A stretch of 64,000 bases of DNA, taken from contig CAKUCX010000005.1 of the NCBI GenBank assembly GCA_934643865.1, positions 19,458 through 83,457 on the forward strand, written 5' to 3'. Each line of letters opens with the position of its first letter. The stretch's first letter is position 1. Position numbers and translations under genes: made by a program. The stretch comes from an uncultured Kiritimatiellota bacterium. GTDB taxonomy: Bacteria; Verrucomicrobiota; Kiritimatiellia; RFP12; UBA1067. The notes beneath the pieces are model-generated. The model had not been told where the DNA came from. It searched no databases and saw only the letters and a list, made by a program, of their open reading frames with translations. Positions 16,169-24,199 of this stretch are shown piece after piece.

Positions 16169-17152
16169 CTACAGGTGTGGCCACTGCATGTACGTGCCCG
16201 CGTAGGTGAGGCCCGCGCCGAAGCCGCAGAGGACGAGCTTCATGCCGTCCGCCAGCTCGCCCTTCCGCACGGCCTCGTCGAGCGCGAGCGGAATCGAGGC
16301 GGCGGACGTGTTGCCCGTCGTCTCCAGGTTGAGGTAGAACTTCTCCAGCGGCAGCTTCATGCGCCGCGCGACGGCCTCGATGATGCGACCGTTCGCCTGG
16401 TGGGCGAAGACGCGGTCGAGGCGGTCGGGCGTCGTGCCGAGCGCCGCGCAGAGCTGTGTCGTGACCTTCGAGAGGGCGCGCACCGCGAACGCGAAGACGT
16501 CGTGCCCCTGCAGCACGAGGTAGGGGATCTTCACCGTGCCGGGCTCCGCGCGGCGGCGCGCGCCGCCCTCGCGCGAGATGAAGCCCGCGCCGTTGCCGTC
16601 GGCCCAGAGGACGGTGTGCGCGTCCGGGCCTTCCTCGCCGGGGACGTCGCCCAGCACCACGGCGCCCGCGCCGTCGCCGAAGAGGATGCAGCTCGACCGG
16701 TCGCGCCAGTCGACGACGCGCGAGAGCGTCTCCGCGCCGATTACGATCGCCTTGCGCAACGGGTTCACCTTCACCCAGCAGCGCGCCTGGTCAAGCGCGT
16801 AGACGAAACCCGCGCAGGCGGCCTGGAGGTCGTAGGCGCCCGTGGCGGGGCAGCCGAGCGCGGCCTGCACGAGGCACGCCGTGGAGGGGAAGGTGTTGTA
16901 GTCCGGCGAGCTCGTCGCCACCACGATGAGCCCGATCTCCTCCGGCGCGGCGCCGGCCGCCGCCATCGCCGCGCGCGCGGCCTTCGTGGCCATCGTGGAC
17001 GTGCAGTCGTCGTCGTCCGCGATGTGACGGGCGTGGATGCCCGTGTGGGAGAAAATCCAGGCGTCGGACGTGTCGAGCGACCGTGCGAGGTCGTCGTTCG
17101 TCACAACCTTGGGCGGCAGGTAGCTGCCCGTTCCGAGAATCTTGAGCGCCAT
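16169..17152 (-). CDS. fabH: 3-oxoacyl-ACP synthase III (FabH)
   Basis: Starts fatty-acid synthesis by condensing acetyl-CoA with malonyl-ACP. The 327-residue protein has the Cys-His-Asn triad: QAACAGF, FAHQANGRI and ETTGNTSAAS. GDGAGAVVL and the C-terminal GFGAGLTYAG are also conserved. The ATG at 17152 begins MALKILGTGSYLP, the family start. There is no Shine-Dalgarno in front of it. Instead an array of nine 8-base repeats starts 10 bases upstream and fills the gap to ptsI, which may affect translation or act as a boundary between the pts and fab parts of the series. Confidence 0.93.
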   Translation of the reverse strand: MALKILGTGSYLPPKVVTNDDLARSLDTSDAWIFSHTGIHARHIADDDDCTSTMATKAARAAMAAAGAAPEEIGLIVVATSSPDYNTFPSTACLVQAALGCPATGAYDLQAACAGFVYALDQARCWVKVNPLRKAIVIGAETLSRVVDWRDRSSCILFGDGAGAVVLGDVPGEEGPDAHTVLWADGNGAGFISREGGARRRAEPGTVKIPYLVLQGHDVFAFAVRALSKVTTQLCAALGTTPDRLDRVFAHQANGRIIEAVARRMKLPLEKFYLNLETTGNTSAASIPLALDEAVRKGELADGMKLVLCGFGAGLTYAGTYMQWPHL

Positions 17153-17162
17153 GTTGTGGTGA

Positions 17163-17236
17163 TTAAGTGGTTAAGTGGTTAAGTAGTTAAGTAGGGTTAA
17201 GTGGTTAAGTAGGTAAGTAGGTAAGTGGTTAAGTGG
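17163..17236. repeat. Tandem 8-base repeat array (TTAAGTGG/TTAAGTAG), nine units
   Basis: Nine units of consensus KTAAGTRG run from 17163 to 17236, broken only by two extra G at 17195-17196. The array fills most of the ptsI-fabH gap and abuts the fabH leader. The same unit recurs upstream of upp (47510-47548) and, mixed with small hairpins, upstream of the beta-helix gene (59588-59657). Confidence 0.85.
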
Positions 17237-17258
17237 TGTGCCGAAGCGGGCCGGGACG

Positions 17259-19037
17259 TCAAGGGGACGTGAAGAACGACTGGATCTCCTCCAGCTGGGG
17301 GACCTTCTCGACGAGGTAGGCGCGGCAGAGCGCGTAGATCTCCGCCGCAGAGCCGTCCGCGCACGCGGCGCGCGCGCGGTCCGCAAGCGTCTGCAGATCG
17401 GATCGCGTGAGCGCGCCAAGCACCTTGCGGAGGACGGGGATGTAGCTCGCGCTCATCGACAGCTCGCGCACGCCGAGGCCCACCCAGAGCGCGCCGAGCA
17501 CGGGGTCGCTCGCCGTCTCGCCACACACGGCGACGGGGATGCCCGCCGCCGCCGCCGCCTTCACCGTCATGTCCACGAGGCGGATGACGGCGGGGTTCGT
17601 CGGCTGGTAGAGGTAGGCGACCTGCTCGTTGCCGCGGTCGGCCGCGAGCGTGTACTGCACGAGGTCGTTCGTCCCGATGGAGAAGAAGTCGACCTCGCGC
17701 GCGAGCTGGTCGGCGCAGAGCGCGGCGGAGGGGATCTCGACCATGCACCCCACGGGGATCTTCTCGTCGAAGGCGACGCCCTCCGCGCGCAGGGCGTCCT
17801 TCGCGCGCCGCAGCTCGTCGTTCGCCTCACGCAGCTCCTGCGCCGTCGCGACCATCGGCCACATGATCGCCGAGGGCCCCACGGCGCTCGCGCGCAGGAT
17901 CGCGCGCACCTGGGCCTGGAACGCCGCGCGGTGGGCGAAGAGCCAGCGGATCGAGCGGCAGCCGAGAAAGGGGTTCGCCTCGTGCGACGGCGCGCCGCGC
18001 ATGAGCTTGTCGCCGCCGAGGTCGAGCGCGCGGAAGACGACGCGCGCCTCGGGGCCCATCGCGGCGGCCGCGCGCACGGCGTCCGCGTAGACCGCCGCCT
18101 GCTCCGCCTCGGTCGGCTCGTGGTCGCCGCCGAGCCACAGGTACTCCGTGCGGTAGAGCCCCACGCCCTGCGCGCCGAACGCGGCGAAGCCGCCCATCGG
18201 CACGCCCGGCTGGGCGTTCGCGCAGAAATGGACGCGCGGGCCGTCCTTCGCCGTCCCGGCGCGGTCCTCCGCGAGGAGCGCGAGAAGCTCGCGCTCGCGC
18301 TTGACGAGGCGGGCGAACTCGGCGCACGTGCGCACGTCGGGGTTCACGGTGACGGCGCCGTTCGTGCCGTCGAGCAGCACGTCGTCGCCGGGCTTCACGC
18401 GGGAGACGATGTCCCCGAGGCCCACGACGGCGGGGATGCCCATGATGCGCGCGAGGAGCGCGACGTGCGACGTCGCCGAGCCGCGGTCCGTCGCGAAGCC
18501 GAGCACGCGCGCGCGCGGCAGCGCGACCGTGTCGGACGGCGTGAGGTCGGCGGCGACGATGATGACCGGCTCGGTGATCTGCGCGAAGGCGTTGCCCGTG
18601 CGCCCGAGGAGGACGCGCAGGACGCGCCGCTCCACGTCCTCGACGTCGCGCACGCGCTCGCGCAAGTAGGGGTCCTTCATCCGCGCGAAGAGCGCGCGGA
18701 ACTCGGCCACCGCGCGGCGCACGGCCGCCTCGGCGTTGACGCGCCGCTCGCGGATCAGGCGCTCGACCGACCGGCGGATGGACGCGTCTTCCAGGATCTC
18801 CAGATGGTTCGCGAAGACGTCGGCAGCGTGCCCGCCCCGCGCGCCGAGCTGGGCGACGAGGGCCTCGATCTGCGCGCGCGTCTCGACGCGCGCCGCGTCG
18901 TAGCGGGCAACCTCGGCCGCGACGCGCGCGGGCGCGATCTCGTACTCGGGGACGTTCTGGACGTCGTCGGGGCGATGCACGAAGACGGGCCCCGCGGCAA
19001 AGCCGCGCGAGACGGCAATGCCGGTGACGGTGACCAT
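17259..19037 (-). CDS. ptsI: PTS enzyme I (phosphoenolpyruvate-protein phosphotransferase)
   Basis: Takes phosphate from phosphoenolpyruvate and passes it to HPr. The 592-residue protein has the N-terminal HPr-binding region, the swivelling His domain with DRGSATSHVALLAR (active His in TSH), and a PEP-binding barrel with YRTEYL, VPGCMVEIPSAA-like and VCGETASDP motifs. The ATG at 19037 gives MVTVTGIAVSRG, like other EI starts. AGGAGG is 23 bases upstream, with a perfect 6-bp hairpin (GCGGGC/GCCCGC) between it and the ATG. A GTG at 19076 is an alternative start without a Shine-Dalgarno. No sugar EII gene is in the window, so with HprK this may be mainly regulatory. Confidence 0.92.
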   Translation of the reverse strand: MVTVTGIAVSRGFAAGPVFVHRPDDVQNVPEYEIAPARVAAEVARYDAARVETRAQIEALVAQLGARGGHAADVFANHLEILEDASIRRSVERLIRERRVNAEAAVRRAVAEFRALFARMKDPYLRERVRDVEDVERRVLRVLLGRTGNAFAQITEPVIIVAADLTPSDTVALPRARVLGFATDRGSATSHVALLARIMGIPAVVGLGDIVSRVKPGDDVLLDGTNGAVTVNPDVRTCAEFARLVKRERELLALLAEDRAGTAKDGPRVHFCANAQPGVPMGGFAAFGAQGVGLYRTEYLWLGGDHEPTEAEQAAVYADAVRAAAAMGPEARVVFRALDLGGDKLMRGAPSHEANPFLGCRSIRWLFAHRAAFQAQVRAILRASAVGPSAIMWPMVATAQELREANDELRRAKDALRAEGVAFDEKIPVGCMVEIPSAALCADQLAREVDFFSIGTNDLVQYTLAADRGNEQVAYLYQPTNPAVIRLVDMTVKAAAAAGIPVAVCGETASDPVLGALWVGLGVRELSMSASYIPVLRKVLGALTRSDLQTLADRARAACADGSAAEIYALCRAYLVEKVPQLEEIQSFFTSP

Positions 19038-19084
19038 CGCGGGCTTCGCGCCCGCTCTCTCCTCCTGCCCGCCCACGTCGCGCG

Positions 19085-19372
19085 CTACTGCTCGTCGGGG
19101 ATGTCGAACTTGCGCTGCACGAGCGCCTCAAGCTCGTCGAGGACCTCGTGCGCCTGGGGGCCCGTCGCCGTGACGGCGAGCTTCGTGCCGCACGTCGCCT
19201 CCAGCGTCATGAGCGCCATGATGGACTTCCCGCTCACCACGTTCCCGTCCTTCTCCACTTCGACGTCCGCGTCGAAGCGCGAGGCGATCTTCGCGAAAAG
19301 GCCCGCCGGCCGCACGTGGAGGCCGTATTTGTTGATCAGGACGAGGTCCCGGGTTTCCTTCTGGTCAGCCAT
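19085..19372 (-). CDS. ptsH: Phosphocarrier protein HPr
   Basis: A 95-residue HPr that carries phosphate from enzyme I. YGLHVRPAG places the EI-phosphorylated His at residue 19, and SGKSIMALM places the regulatory Ser at residue 50, the site for HPr kinase. The C-terminal tail is slightly longer than usual. GAAGGAG precedes the ATG. It overlaps hprK by 8 bases and is followed by ptsI after 47 bases, so kinase, carrier and enzyme I are made from one transcript. Confidence 0.95.
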   Translation of the reverse strand: MADQKETRDLVLINKYGLHVRPAGLFAKIASRFDADVEVEKDGNVVSGKSIMALMTLEATCGTKLAVTATGPQAHEVLDELEALVQRKFDIPDEQ

Positions 19373-20351
19373 GTTCTTCTCCTTCGCAAGTTCCCGCCGC
19401 GCGGGCGCAGAGCTGCGCGTCCAGCGCCTTCACGGCGTCATGTCCGGCGGCGAGCAGCTTGTACTGCTGGGCGGCCGTCTCGACGAGATTGACGAGATCG
19501 CGCCCGGCCGCGACCGGGATCGTGATCTGCGGCACCTCCACGCCGAGGATCGTGCGCGTCCGGCGCTCCTCCCCGGTGCGGTCGAGTTCGCCCTCGGTCT
19601 CCTTCATGCTCTTGAGGGTGACGACGAGGTCGAGCTCCTTCTCGGCGCGCACGGCGGTGACGCCGAACACGCTGGGCACATGGATGATCCCGATGCCCCG
19701 GATCTCCATGTAGTTGCGCGTGGCCGAGGAGGCCGTCGCGAACAGCCGGTTCGCGGCGACGTCCTTGCGCAGGCACGTGAGGTCGTCGGCGACGAGCGCG
19801 TTGCCGTGCTTGATGAGGCCGAGCGCCGTCTCGCTCTTGCCGAGGCCCGGCGCGCCTTCGAGCATCACGCCCAGGCCCGCCACCTCCACGGTCGTCCCGT
19901 AGAGGCGGATCTTCGGCGCGCGCAGCTTCTCCAGGACGAACGTCGCCTGGTGGAAGAAGATGCGCGTGAGGAGCGCCGTGCGGCAGACGACCGCCCCCAC
20001 CGACTCGGCCAGCGACGCGATGGCGGCGGGGACTTCCAGCCCGCACGCGAAGATGAGGCAGTAGGCCCCGCGGTCGAAGAGCGCCTTCACGCGCGCGAGG
20101 CGCACGCCGCTCTCCAGGCTTTCGAGGTAGGCCATCTCGGCCTGCCCGATCACCTGGATGCGGCGCCACGCGAAGAAGCCGTAGAATCCCGTGAGGGCGA
20201 GGCCGGGGCGGTTGCACATCGGTTCGAGGACCTCGCGCTCCAGTCCGGCGCCGCCCACGACGACCTCCATGCGCAGGCGTTCGGCGCCCGCCGCGACGAA
20301 GGCGCGGAGGGTGAACGGCGTGGAGGGCGGCGTCTGTTCGGCGGATTCCAC
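19365..20351 (-). CDS. hprK: HPr kinase/phosphorylase
   Basis: Bifunctional enzyme that phosphorylates HPr on its regulatory Ser with ATP and removes the phosphate when phosphate is high. The 328-residue protein has the variable N-terminal domain and a C-terminal domain with Walker A (GAPGLGKSET), ALVADD, and the IRGIGIIHVP-type motif. The start is a GTG at 20351, 9 bases after hpf. Its position between hpf and ptsH recalls the lptA-lptB-rpoN-hpf-ptsN-npr region of proteobacteria, here with HprK-HPr-EI and without rpoN. Confidence 0.93.
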   Translation of the reverse strand: MESAEQTPPSTPFTLRAFVAAGAERLRMEVVVGGAGLEREVLEPMCNRPGLALTGFYGFFAWRRIQVIGQAEMAYLESLESGVRLARVKALFDRGAYCLIFACGLEVPAAIASLAESVGAVVCRTALLTRIFFHQATFVLEKLRAPKIRLYGTTVEVAGLGVMLEGAPGLGKSETALGLIKHGNALVADDLTCLRKDVAANRLFATASSATRNYMEIRGIGIIHVPSVFGVTAVRAEKELDLVVTLKSMKETEGELDRTGEERRTRTILGVEVPQITIPVAAGRDLVNLVETAAQQYKLLAAGHDAVKALDAQLCARAAGTCEGEEHG

Positions 20352-20360
20352 GGCGGCGCC

Positions 20361-20696
20361 TCAGTTGCGGGGCGAGTCGGCGCGCGCGGCGCGCACGCTG
20401 CCCTTGCGCGCCTTCACGCGCATCTTGAGGAGCTGGCGCTCCGCGCGGGCGGCGGCGGCGTCGATGACGCTCTTGCCGCTCTCGCTGAACTCCTTCGCGC
20501 CCACGGCCACCTCGCCGAGGCGGTTCGCCACGACCTCGGCCATGTACATGTGCTTCTTCGCGTCGACGTCGATGACGACCGAAACCTTCGTCACCTTCGG
20601 GAAGGAGACCTGCAGCTTCTCCATGCGCTTCTGCGCGTATTCCTTGAGCGCTTCGATCTTCACGTCGCTGTGGCGCATCGTCACTTCAATGGACAT
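20361..20696 (-). CDS. hpf: Short-form ribosome hibernation promoting factor (HPF/RaiA family)
   Basis: A 111-residue S30AE-type protein that binds the decoding centre of idle 30S subunits. It starts MSIEVTMRHSDVKIEALKEY and has the beta-alpha-beta-beta-beta-alpha pattern of the family, with a basic C-terminal tail. The long-form dimerisation domain is absent. A strong AAGGAGG precedes the ATG by about 7 bases. It lies 39 bases after lptB and 9 before hprK, the order seen around E. coli hpf, which supports the assignment. Confidence 0.88.
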   Translation of the reverse strand: MSIEVTMRHSDVKIEALKEYAQKRMEKLQVSFPKVTKVSVVIDVDAKKHMYMAEVVANRLGEVAVGAKEFSESGKSVIDAAAARAERQLLKMRVKARKGSVRAARADSPRN

Positions 20697-20735
20697 CCGA
20701 TACCTCCTTGTGCTTTTATGCTTCGTTGTTAAATG

Positions 20736-21548
20736 TCACATCCTGAAATCCTCGCCCAGGTAGAGGCGGCGGGCGTCCTCGTCCTCCACGAGCTTCGCGC
20801 TCGGGCCCTCGCAGAGGAGACGGCCGTCGTAGACGAGGTAGGCGCGGTCCACGACGTTGAGCGTCTCGCGCACGTTGTGGTCGGTGATGATGATGCCGAG
20901 GCCCTGGCCTCTGAGGCCGCGCACGATTTCCTGAATGTCGTGGACGGCGAGCGGGTCGACGCCCGCGAAGGGCTCGTCGAGCATGAGGATCGACGGGCGG
21001 CGCACGAGCGCGCGCGCGATCTCCAGCTTGCGCCGCTCGCCGCCGGAGAGCGTGTAGGCGGGCTGCCGGGCGACCTTCACGAGGTCGAGCGAGGCGAGCA
21101 GCTCCTCGCAGCGAGCCGTGCGGGCCGCGCGGCCCATCTTGAGCGTTTCGAGGATCGCCATCACGTTGTCCCAGACGCTCAGCTTGCGGAAGACGCTCGG
21201 CTCCTGCGCGAGGTAGCCAAGGCCCCGGCGCGCGCGCATGAAGACGGGCATCCGCGTCAGGTCCTGCCCCCGGAACTTCACCGTGCCGCGGTTCGGCCGC
21301 ACGAGCCCCACGATCATGTAGAACGTCGTCGTCTTGCCCGCGCCGTTCGGCCCCAGGAGCCCCACGATCTCGCCGCAGCGCACCTGCATCGACATGCCGT
21401 TCACGACCGTGCGGTCGCCGTAGATCTTCACGAGGCCCTCCGCGACGAGATCCGGCGCCGTCGGCTGGGGCGCGGACGCCGTCCGGGCCGCGCCCGCCGC
21501 GTTCGCGCGGGCCATCTCGGCCATCGCCTTCATCACAGGGTCATCCAT
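20736..21548 (-). CDS. lptB: LPS export ABC ATPase LptB
   Basis: The cytoplasmic ATPase that powers extraction of LPS from the inner membrane with LptF, LptG and LptC. The 270-residue protein has Walker A GPNGAGKTT, the Q-loop YLAQEPSVFRKL, the signature LSGGERRK and Walker B ILMLDEPFAGVDP, then the family's TDHNVRETL. The sequence matches LptB better than generic ABC ATPases because of EPSVFRKLSV and VDPLAV. It has about 30 extra residues at the N-terminus. The ATG at 21548 lies 11 bases after lptA. The permeases LptF and LptG are not in the window. Confidence 0.93.
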   Translation of the reverse strand: MDDPVMKAMAEMARANAAGAARTASAPQPTAPDLVAEGLVKIYGDRTVVNGMSMQVRCGEIVGLLGPNGAGKTTTFYMIVGLVRPNRGTVKFRGQDLTRMPVFMRARRGLGYLAQEPSVFRKLSVWDNVMAILETLKMGRAARTARCEELLASLDLVKVARQPAYTLSGGERRKLEIARALVRRPSILMLDEPFAGVDPLAVHDIQEIVRGLRGQGLGIIITDHNVRETLNVVDRAYLVYDGRLLCEGPSAKLVEDEDARRLYLGEDFRM

Positions 21549-21559
21549 CGCGCGCCGCC

Positions 21560-22729
21560 TCACTCGTCCTGCTTGGAGTTCTTCGCGCCGCCCGGGTTGA
21601 ACAGGTCCTTCGGACTGTTCGTCCCCTTCAGGCCCGGCAGCGTGATGACCGACTTCTCGACCGTCGCGAGGCCCGAGTCGATCCAGTACGTGATGCGCAG
21701 CCCGCGCACCTCGCTCGCGTCGCCCGACTTCCCGCCCGCGTCGCGCAGCCATGCCGGATGCTGCGCGTCGCCGTACATCACGATGCGCGACGCCGCCTTC
21801 GTGTAGACGGCCTTCGTACACCACGCCGACTTGTCCTCGTTCGTGATCGCGACGTTGCCGAGCGCCACGAGGCGCTTCATGTCGTTCGTCCCGTCCAGGA
21901 AGACGAACAGCCGCTCCGCGTGCATCTGGTACTGCTCGTCGTCGACGAAGACGTTGCGGTCGAAGAGGATCACGCCCTCCTTGCGGTCGTAGTCCGTGCG
22001 GTCGGCCGTGATCACCGCCGCGCGCCCCGTGAGCGCCTTCTTCTCCTTCCGCGCGCCGGCCTTCTGCACGGCGACGACGGGCGTCTCCGTCACGTCCTGG
22101 GCGGGCGTCGCCGCCTCCAGCCGCTTCTTCGGCGCCGGGCGCTCGTCCGGGTCGGGGTTCGCAAGGTACGCCGCCCGCTTCTCCGCGCGCGCGGCCTTCT
22201 CCTCGGCCTGTTCGCGCGCGGCCTTCTCCGTCGCCACCTGCTCGCGCAGGCGCTTCAGCTCGGCCTCCCGCGCGGCCGCCTCGGCCTTCGCCCTGCGTTC
22301 CGCCTCGGCCTTCTCGGCTGCGGCCTTCTCCGCCTGCGCCTTTGCGGCTGCGGCCTTCTCGGCCGCAGCTTTTTCCGCCTGCGCCTTCCGCTCGGCCTCC
22401 GCGCGCGCCCGACGCGCGGCCTCCTCCTTCGCCTTGCGCGCGGCCGCAGCCTTTTCAGCCGCAGCCTTTTCAGCCGCCGCCTTTTCGGCCGCCGCCTTTT
22501 CGGACGCGGCCTTTTCAGCCGCCGCCTTCGCCTTCTGCTCCGCCTCGGCCTTCGCCTTCAGCTCCCGAAAGCGACGTTCGACGTCGTCAGCCGCCTCGGC
22601 CTCGGTCGCCGTCTTCTGCGCGGGCCGACGCAGCATGACGTCGTCCGGGCTCGCGAGATCGGCGAGGCCCGCGCCGCCTGCGGGCAGCAGCGCCGCCAGC
22701 GCCACGGCGATGAACACAGATGCCTTCAC
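21560..22729 (-). CDS. lptA: LptA/OstA-like LPS bridge protein fused to an Ala-Lys-Glu coiled coil
   Basis: A 389-residue exported protein. After the signal peptide, residues 45-205 are an almost continuous Ala/Lys/Glu-rich helix with repeated KAAAE units, resembling TolA. The C-terminal 160 residues contain the OstA-like beta fold (ITADRTDYDRKEGVILFDRNV, MHAERLFVFLDG, LVALGNVAIT) expected of the periplasmic LPS bridge. The start is a GTG overlapping the lptC stop (GTGA). LptA is normally about 180 residues, so the long helix is the unusual feature. It could span the periplasm or bind the cell wall. Placement between lptC and lptB supports the role. Confidence 0.82.
   Translation of the reverse strand: MKASVFIAVALAALLPAGGAGLADLASPDDVMLRRPAQKTATEAEAADDVERRFRELKAKAEAEQKAKAAAEKAASEKAAAEKAAAEKAAAEKAAAARKAKEEAARRARAEAERKAQAEKAAAEKAAAAKAQAEKAAAEKAEAERRAKAEAAAREAELKRLREQVATEKAAREQAEEKAARAEKRAAYLANPDPDERPAPKKRLEAATPAQDVTETPVVAVQKAGARKEKKALTGRAAVITADRTDYDRKEGVILFDRNVFVDDEQYQMHAERLFVFLDGTNDMKRLVALGNVAITNEDKSAWCTKAVYTKAASRIVMYGDAQHPAWLRDAGGKSGDASEVRGLRITYWIDSGLATVEKSVITLPGLKGTNSPKDLFNPGGAKNSKQDE
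22444..22524. repeat. 15-base coding tandem repeats within lptA
   Basis: Units of about 15 bases, each encoding a KAAAE-type pentapeptide, are repeated about five times with few changes. The unit length is a multiple of three, so gain or loss of a unit would shorten or lengthen the helix without a frameshift. Confidence 0.6.
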
Positions 22730-23238
22730 TTCAAGAAACTCCCCCCATCAAGACCGGTGTGCCCGGTGCGGATTTCAGACTGCGAAAAGATCTTGATGAA
22801 CTCGCGCTCCAGCGAGAAGTAGATGCCGCGCCCCTTCACGGAGGAGTCGCCGTAGACCATCTGCGCCGCGCCCTCGACCCAGCCGCTCTTCGTCTTGCGG
22901 TCGACGACGCAGTTCTCCGCATCGAGCGACGCGAAGAGCGAGCCGTCCTCCTTGAACTGCTCCACGCGCACCTTCTCGCCCCAGACGAAGCCCGTCTCCT
23001 GGAAGACGTGCGCGCGCGCCGCCGTCACGCGGCTCTTGACCTGCCCGTCCGGGAACGTCTCCAGCGGAATGCGCACGTTCTCCGCCGGGGCCTCCAGCTT
23101 CTTCAGGCAGTCCGCATACGCGGCGCGGAGGCGCAGCACGTCCGAATCGTCGCCGCGCTCCTCCAGCCACTTCGCGCTGGAGAACGCCGCGGCCGTCCCT
23201 GCGGCCATGAGGCAGATGATGGAGAGGAGCCGTTTCAA
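22726..23238 (-). CDS. lptC: LptC-like inner-membrane LPS transport protein
   Basis: A 170-residue protein with one N-terminal membrane anchor (LLSIICLMAAGTAAAF) and a periplasmic beta-rich domain. Motifs such as ARAHVFQETGFVWGEKV, LDAENCVVDRKTKSGWVEG and MVYGDSSVKGRGIYFS resemble the LptC/LptA jelly-roll and the usual Lpt wording of masks and conversions. LptC receives LPS from LptB2FG and hands it to LptA. The start is most likely the TTG whose last two bases overlap the kdsA stop (TTGA), which gives the anchor its normal position. Sequence similarity in this family is low, so position in the kdsA-lptA series is the main support. Confidence 0.72.
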   Translation of the reverse strand: MKRLLSIICLMAAGTAAAFSSAKWLEERGDDSDVLRLRAAYADCLKKLEAPAENVRIPLETFPDGQVKSRVTAARAHVFQETGFVWGEKVRVEQFKEDGSLFASLDAENCVVDRKTKSGWVEGAAQMVYGDSSVKGRGIYFSLEREFIKIFSQSEIRTGHTGLDGGSFLK

Positions 23239-24143
23239 TGGAGGTGTCCGGTGCGGGGTGTCCGAGGTCTGGCGTCGTGCCTGCGGCGGTCTTCGCAACC
23301 GCCGTCCAGCTCGCCGTCGGCGGCGCCGGCGATCTCGTGGAGCGCGAGGAGGCGCGTCCAGAGCGCCTTCACGTCGCGGAGGGGGATTGCGTTCGCCGCG
23401 TCGGAGAGGGCCTTCTTCGGGTTGGCGTGCGTCTCCATGAAGATGCCGTCCACGCCCGTCGCGACGGCCGCGCGCGCGAGCGCCGGCGCGAAGCGCCCGT
23501 CGCCGCCCGAGCCCGTGCCGAGGCCGCCGGGGCGCTGCACCGCGTGCGTCGCGTCGAAGACGACGGGGTAGCCCATCTCGCGCATGATCAGCAGCGAGCG
23601 CATGTCCGCCACGAGGTTGCGGTAGCCGAAGCTCGCGCCGCGCTCGCAGAGGACGATGCGGCGGTTGCCCGTCGAGGCGATCTTCTTGATGACGTTCGCC
23701 ATGTCCTCCGGGGCCATGAACTGCCCCTTCTTCACGTTCACGACGGCGCCCGTCTCGCCCGCCGCCACCACGAGGTCTGTCTGGCGTGCGAGGAACGCGG
23801 GGATCTGGAGGACGTCACAGACCTCGGCCGCGCGCGCACACTGCCACGGCTCGTGGACGTCGGTCAGGACGGGCACCTCGAACGTCTCGCGGATCTCCGC
23901 GAGGATGTCCAGACCCTCGTCGATGCCGGGCCCGCGGAAGGCGTCGACGCTCGTGCGGTTCGCCTTGTCGAAGCTCGCCTTGAAGACGTAGTTCACCGAG
24001 AGGTCGTTCGCGACCTCCACGAGGCGTGCGGCGAGGTCGAGCGCCATCTTGCGGCTCTCGATCACGCACGGCCCGGCGATGAACGTCAAGGAGCCGTCGC
24101 CGAAGGCGACGCCCCGGTCCACGTCGATTTTTCGGATCTTCAT
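23235..24143 (-). CDS. kdsA: Kdo-8-phosphate synthase
   Basis: Condenses phosphoenolpyruvate with arabinose 5-phosphate to form Kdo 8-phosphate, the first committed step to the LPS inner-core sugar Kdo. The 302-residue TIM-barrel enzyme has FIAGPCVIES, KASFDKANRTS, LTDVHEP, QIPAFLARQTDL, VNVKKGQF and DATHAVQRPG. The C-terminal 25 residues (rich in Arg, Asp and Gly) extend past the normal family end. The ATG at 24143 follows a TGGTATAAT promoter that overlaps the end of kdsB, so kdsA can be expressed apart from upstream genes. Confidence 0.95.
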   Translation of the reverse strand: MKIRKIDVDRGVAFGDGSLTFIAGPCVIESRKMALDLAARLVEVANDLSVNYVFKASFDKANRTSVDAFRGPGIDEGLDILAEIRETFEVPVLTDVHEPWQCARAAEVCDVLQIPAFLARQTDLVVAAGETGAVVNVKKGQFMAPEDMANVIKKIASTGNRRIVLCERGASFGYRNLVADMRSLLIMREMGYPVVFDATHAVQRPGGLGTGSGGDGRFAPALARAAVATGVDGIFMETHANPKKALSDAANAIPLRDVKALWTRLLALHEIAGAADGELDGGCEDRRRHDARPRTPRTGHLH

Positions 24144-24171
24144 GTCGAACGTCTAGTTCCCCTTTGCGGAC

Positions 24172-24199
24172 ATTATACCATACCGCGGGCTTTCATCAA
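24172..24199 (-). promoter_or_regulatory. Internal promoter for kdsA and the downstream lpt-pts-fab genes
   Basis: TTGATG (24194-24199), a 16-base spacer, and an extended -10 TGGTATAAT (24172-24180). The kdsB stop codon TAA falls inside the -10 hexamer. It is the strongest match in the long series and gives kdsA a leader of about 22 bases. Confidence 0.6.

Noticed and set aside
20361..20696. Long-form HPF that dimerises ribosomes alone
   Set aside because: The protein ends at residue 111 and lacks the C-terminal dimerisation domain.
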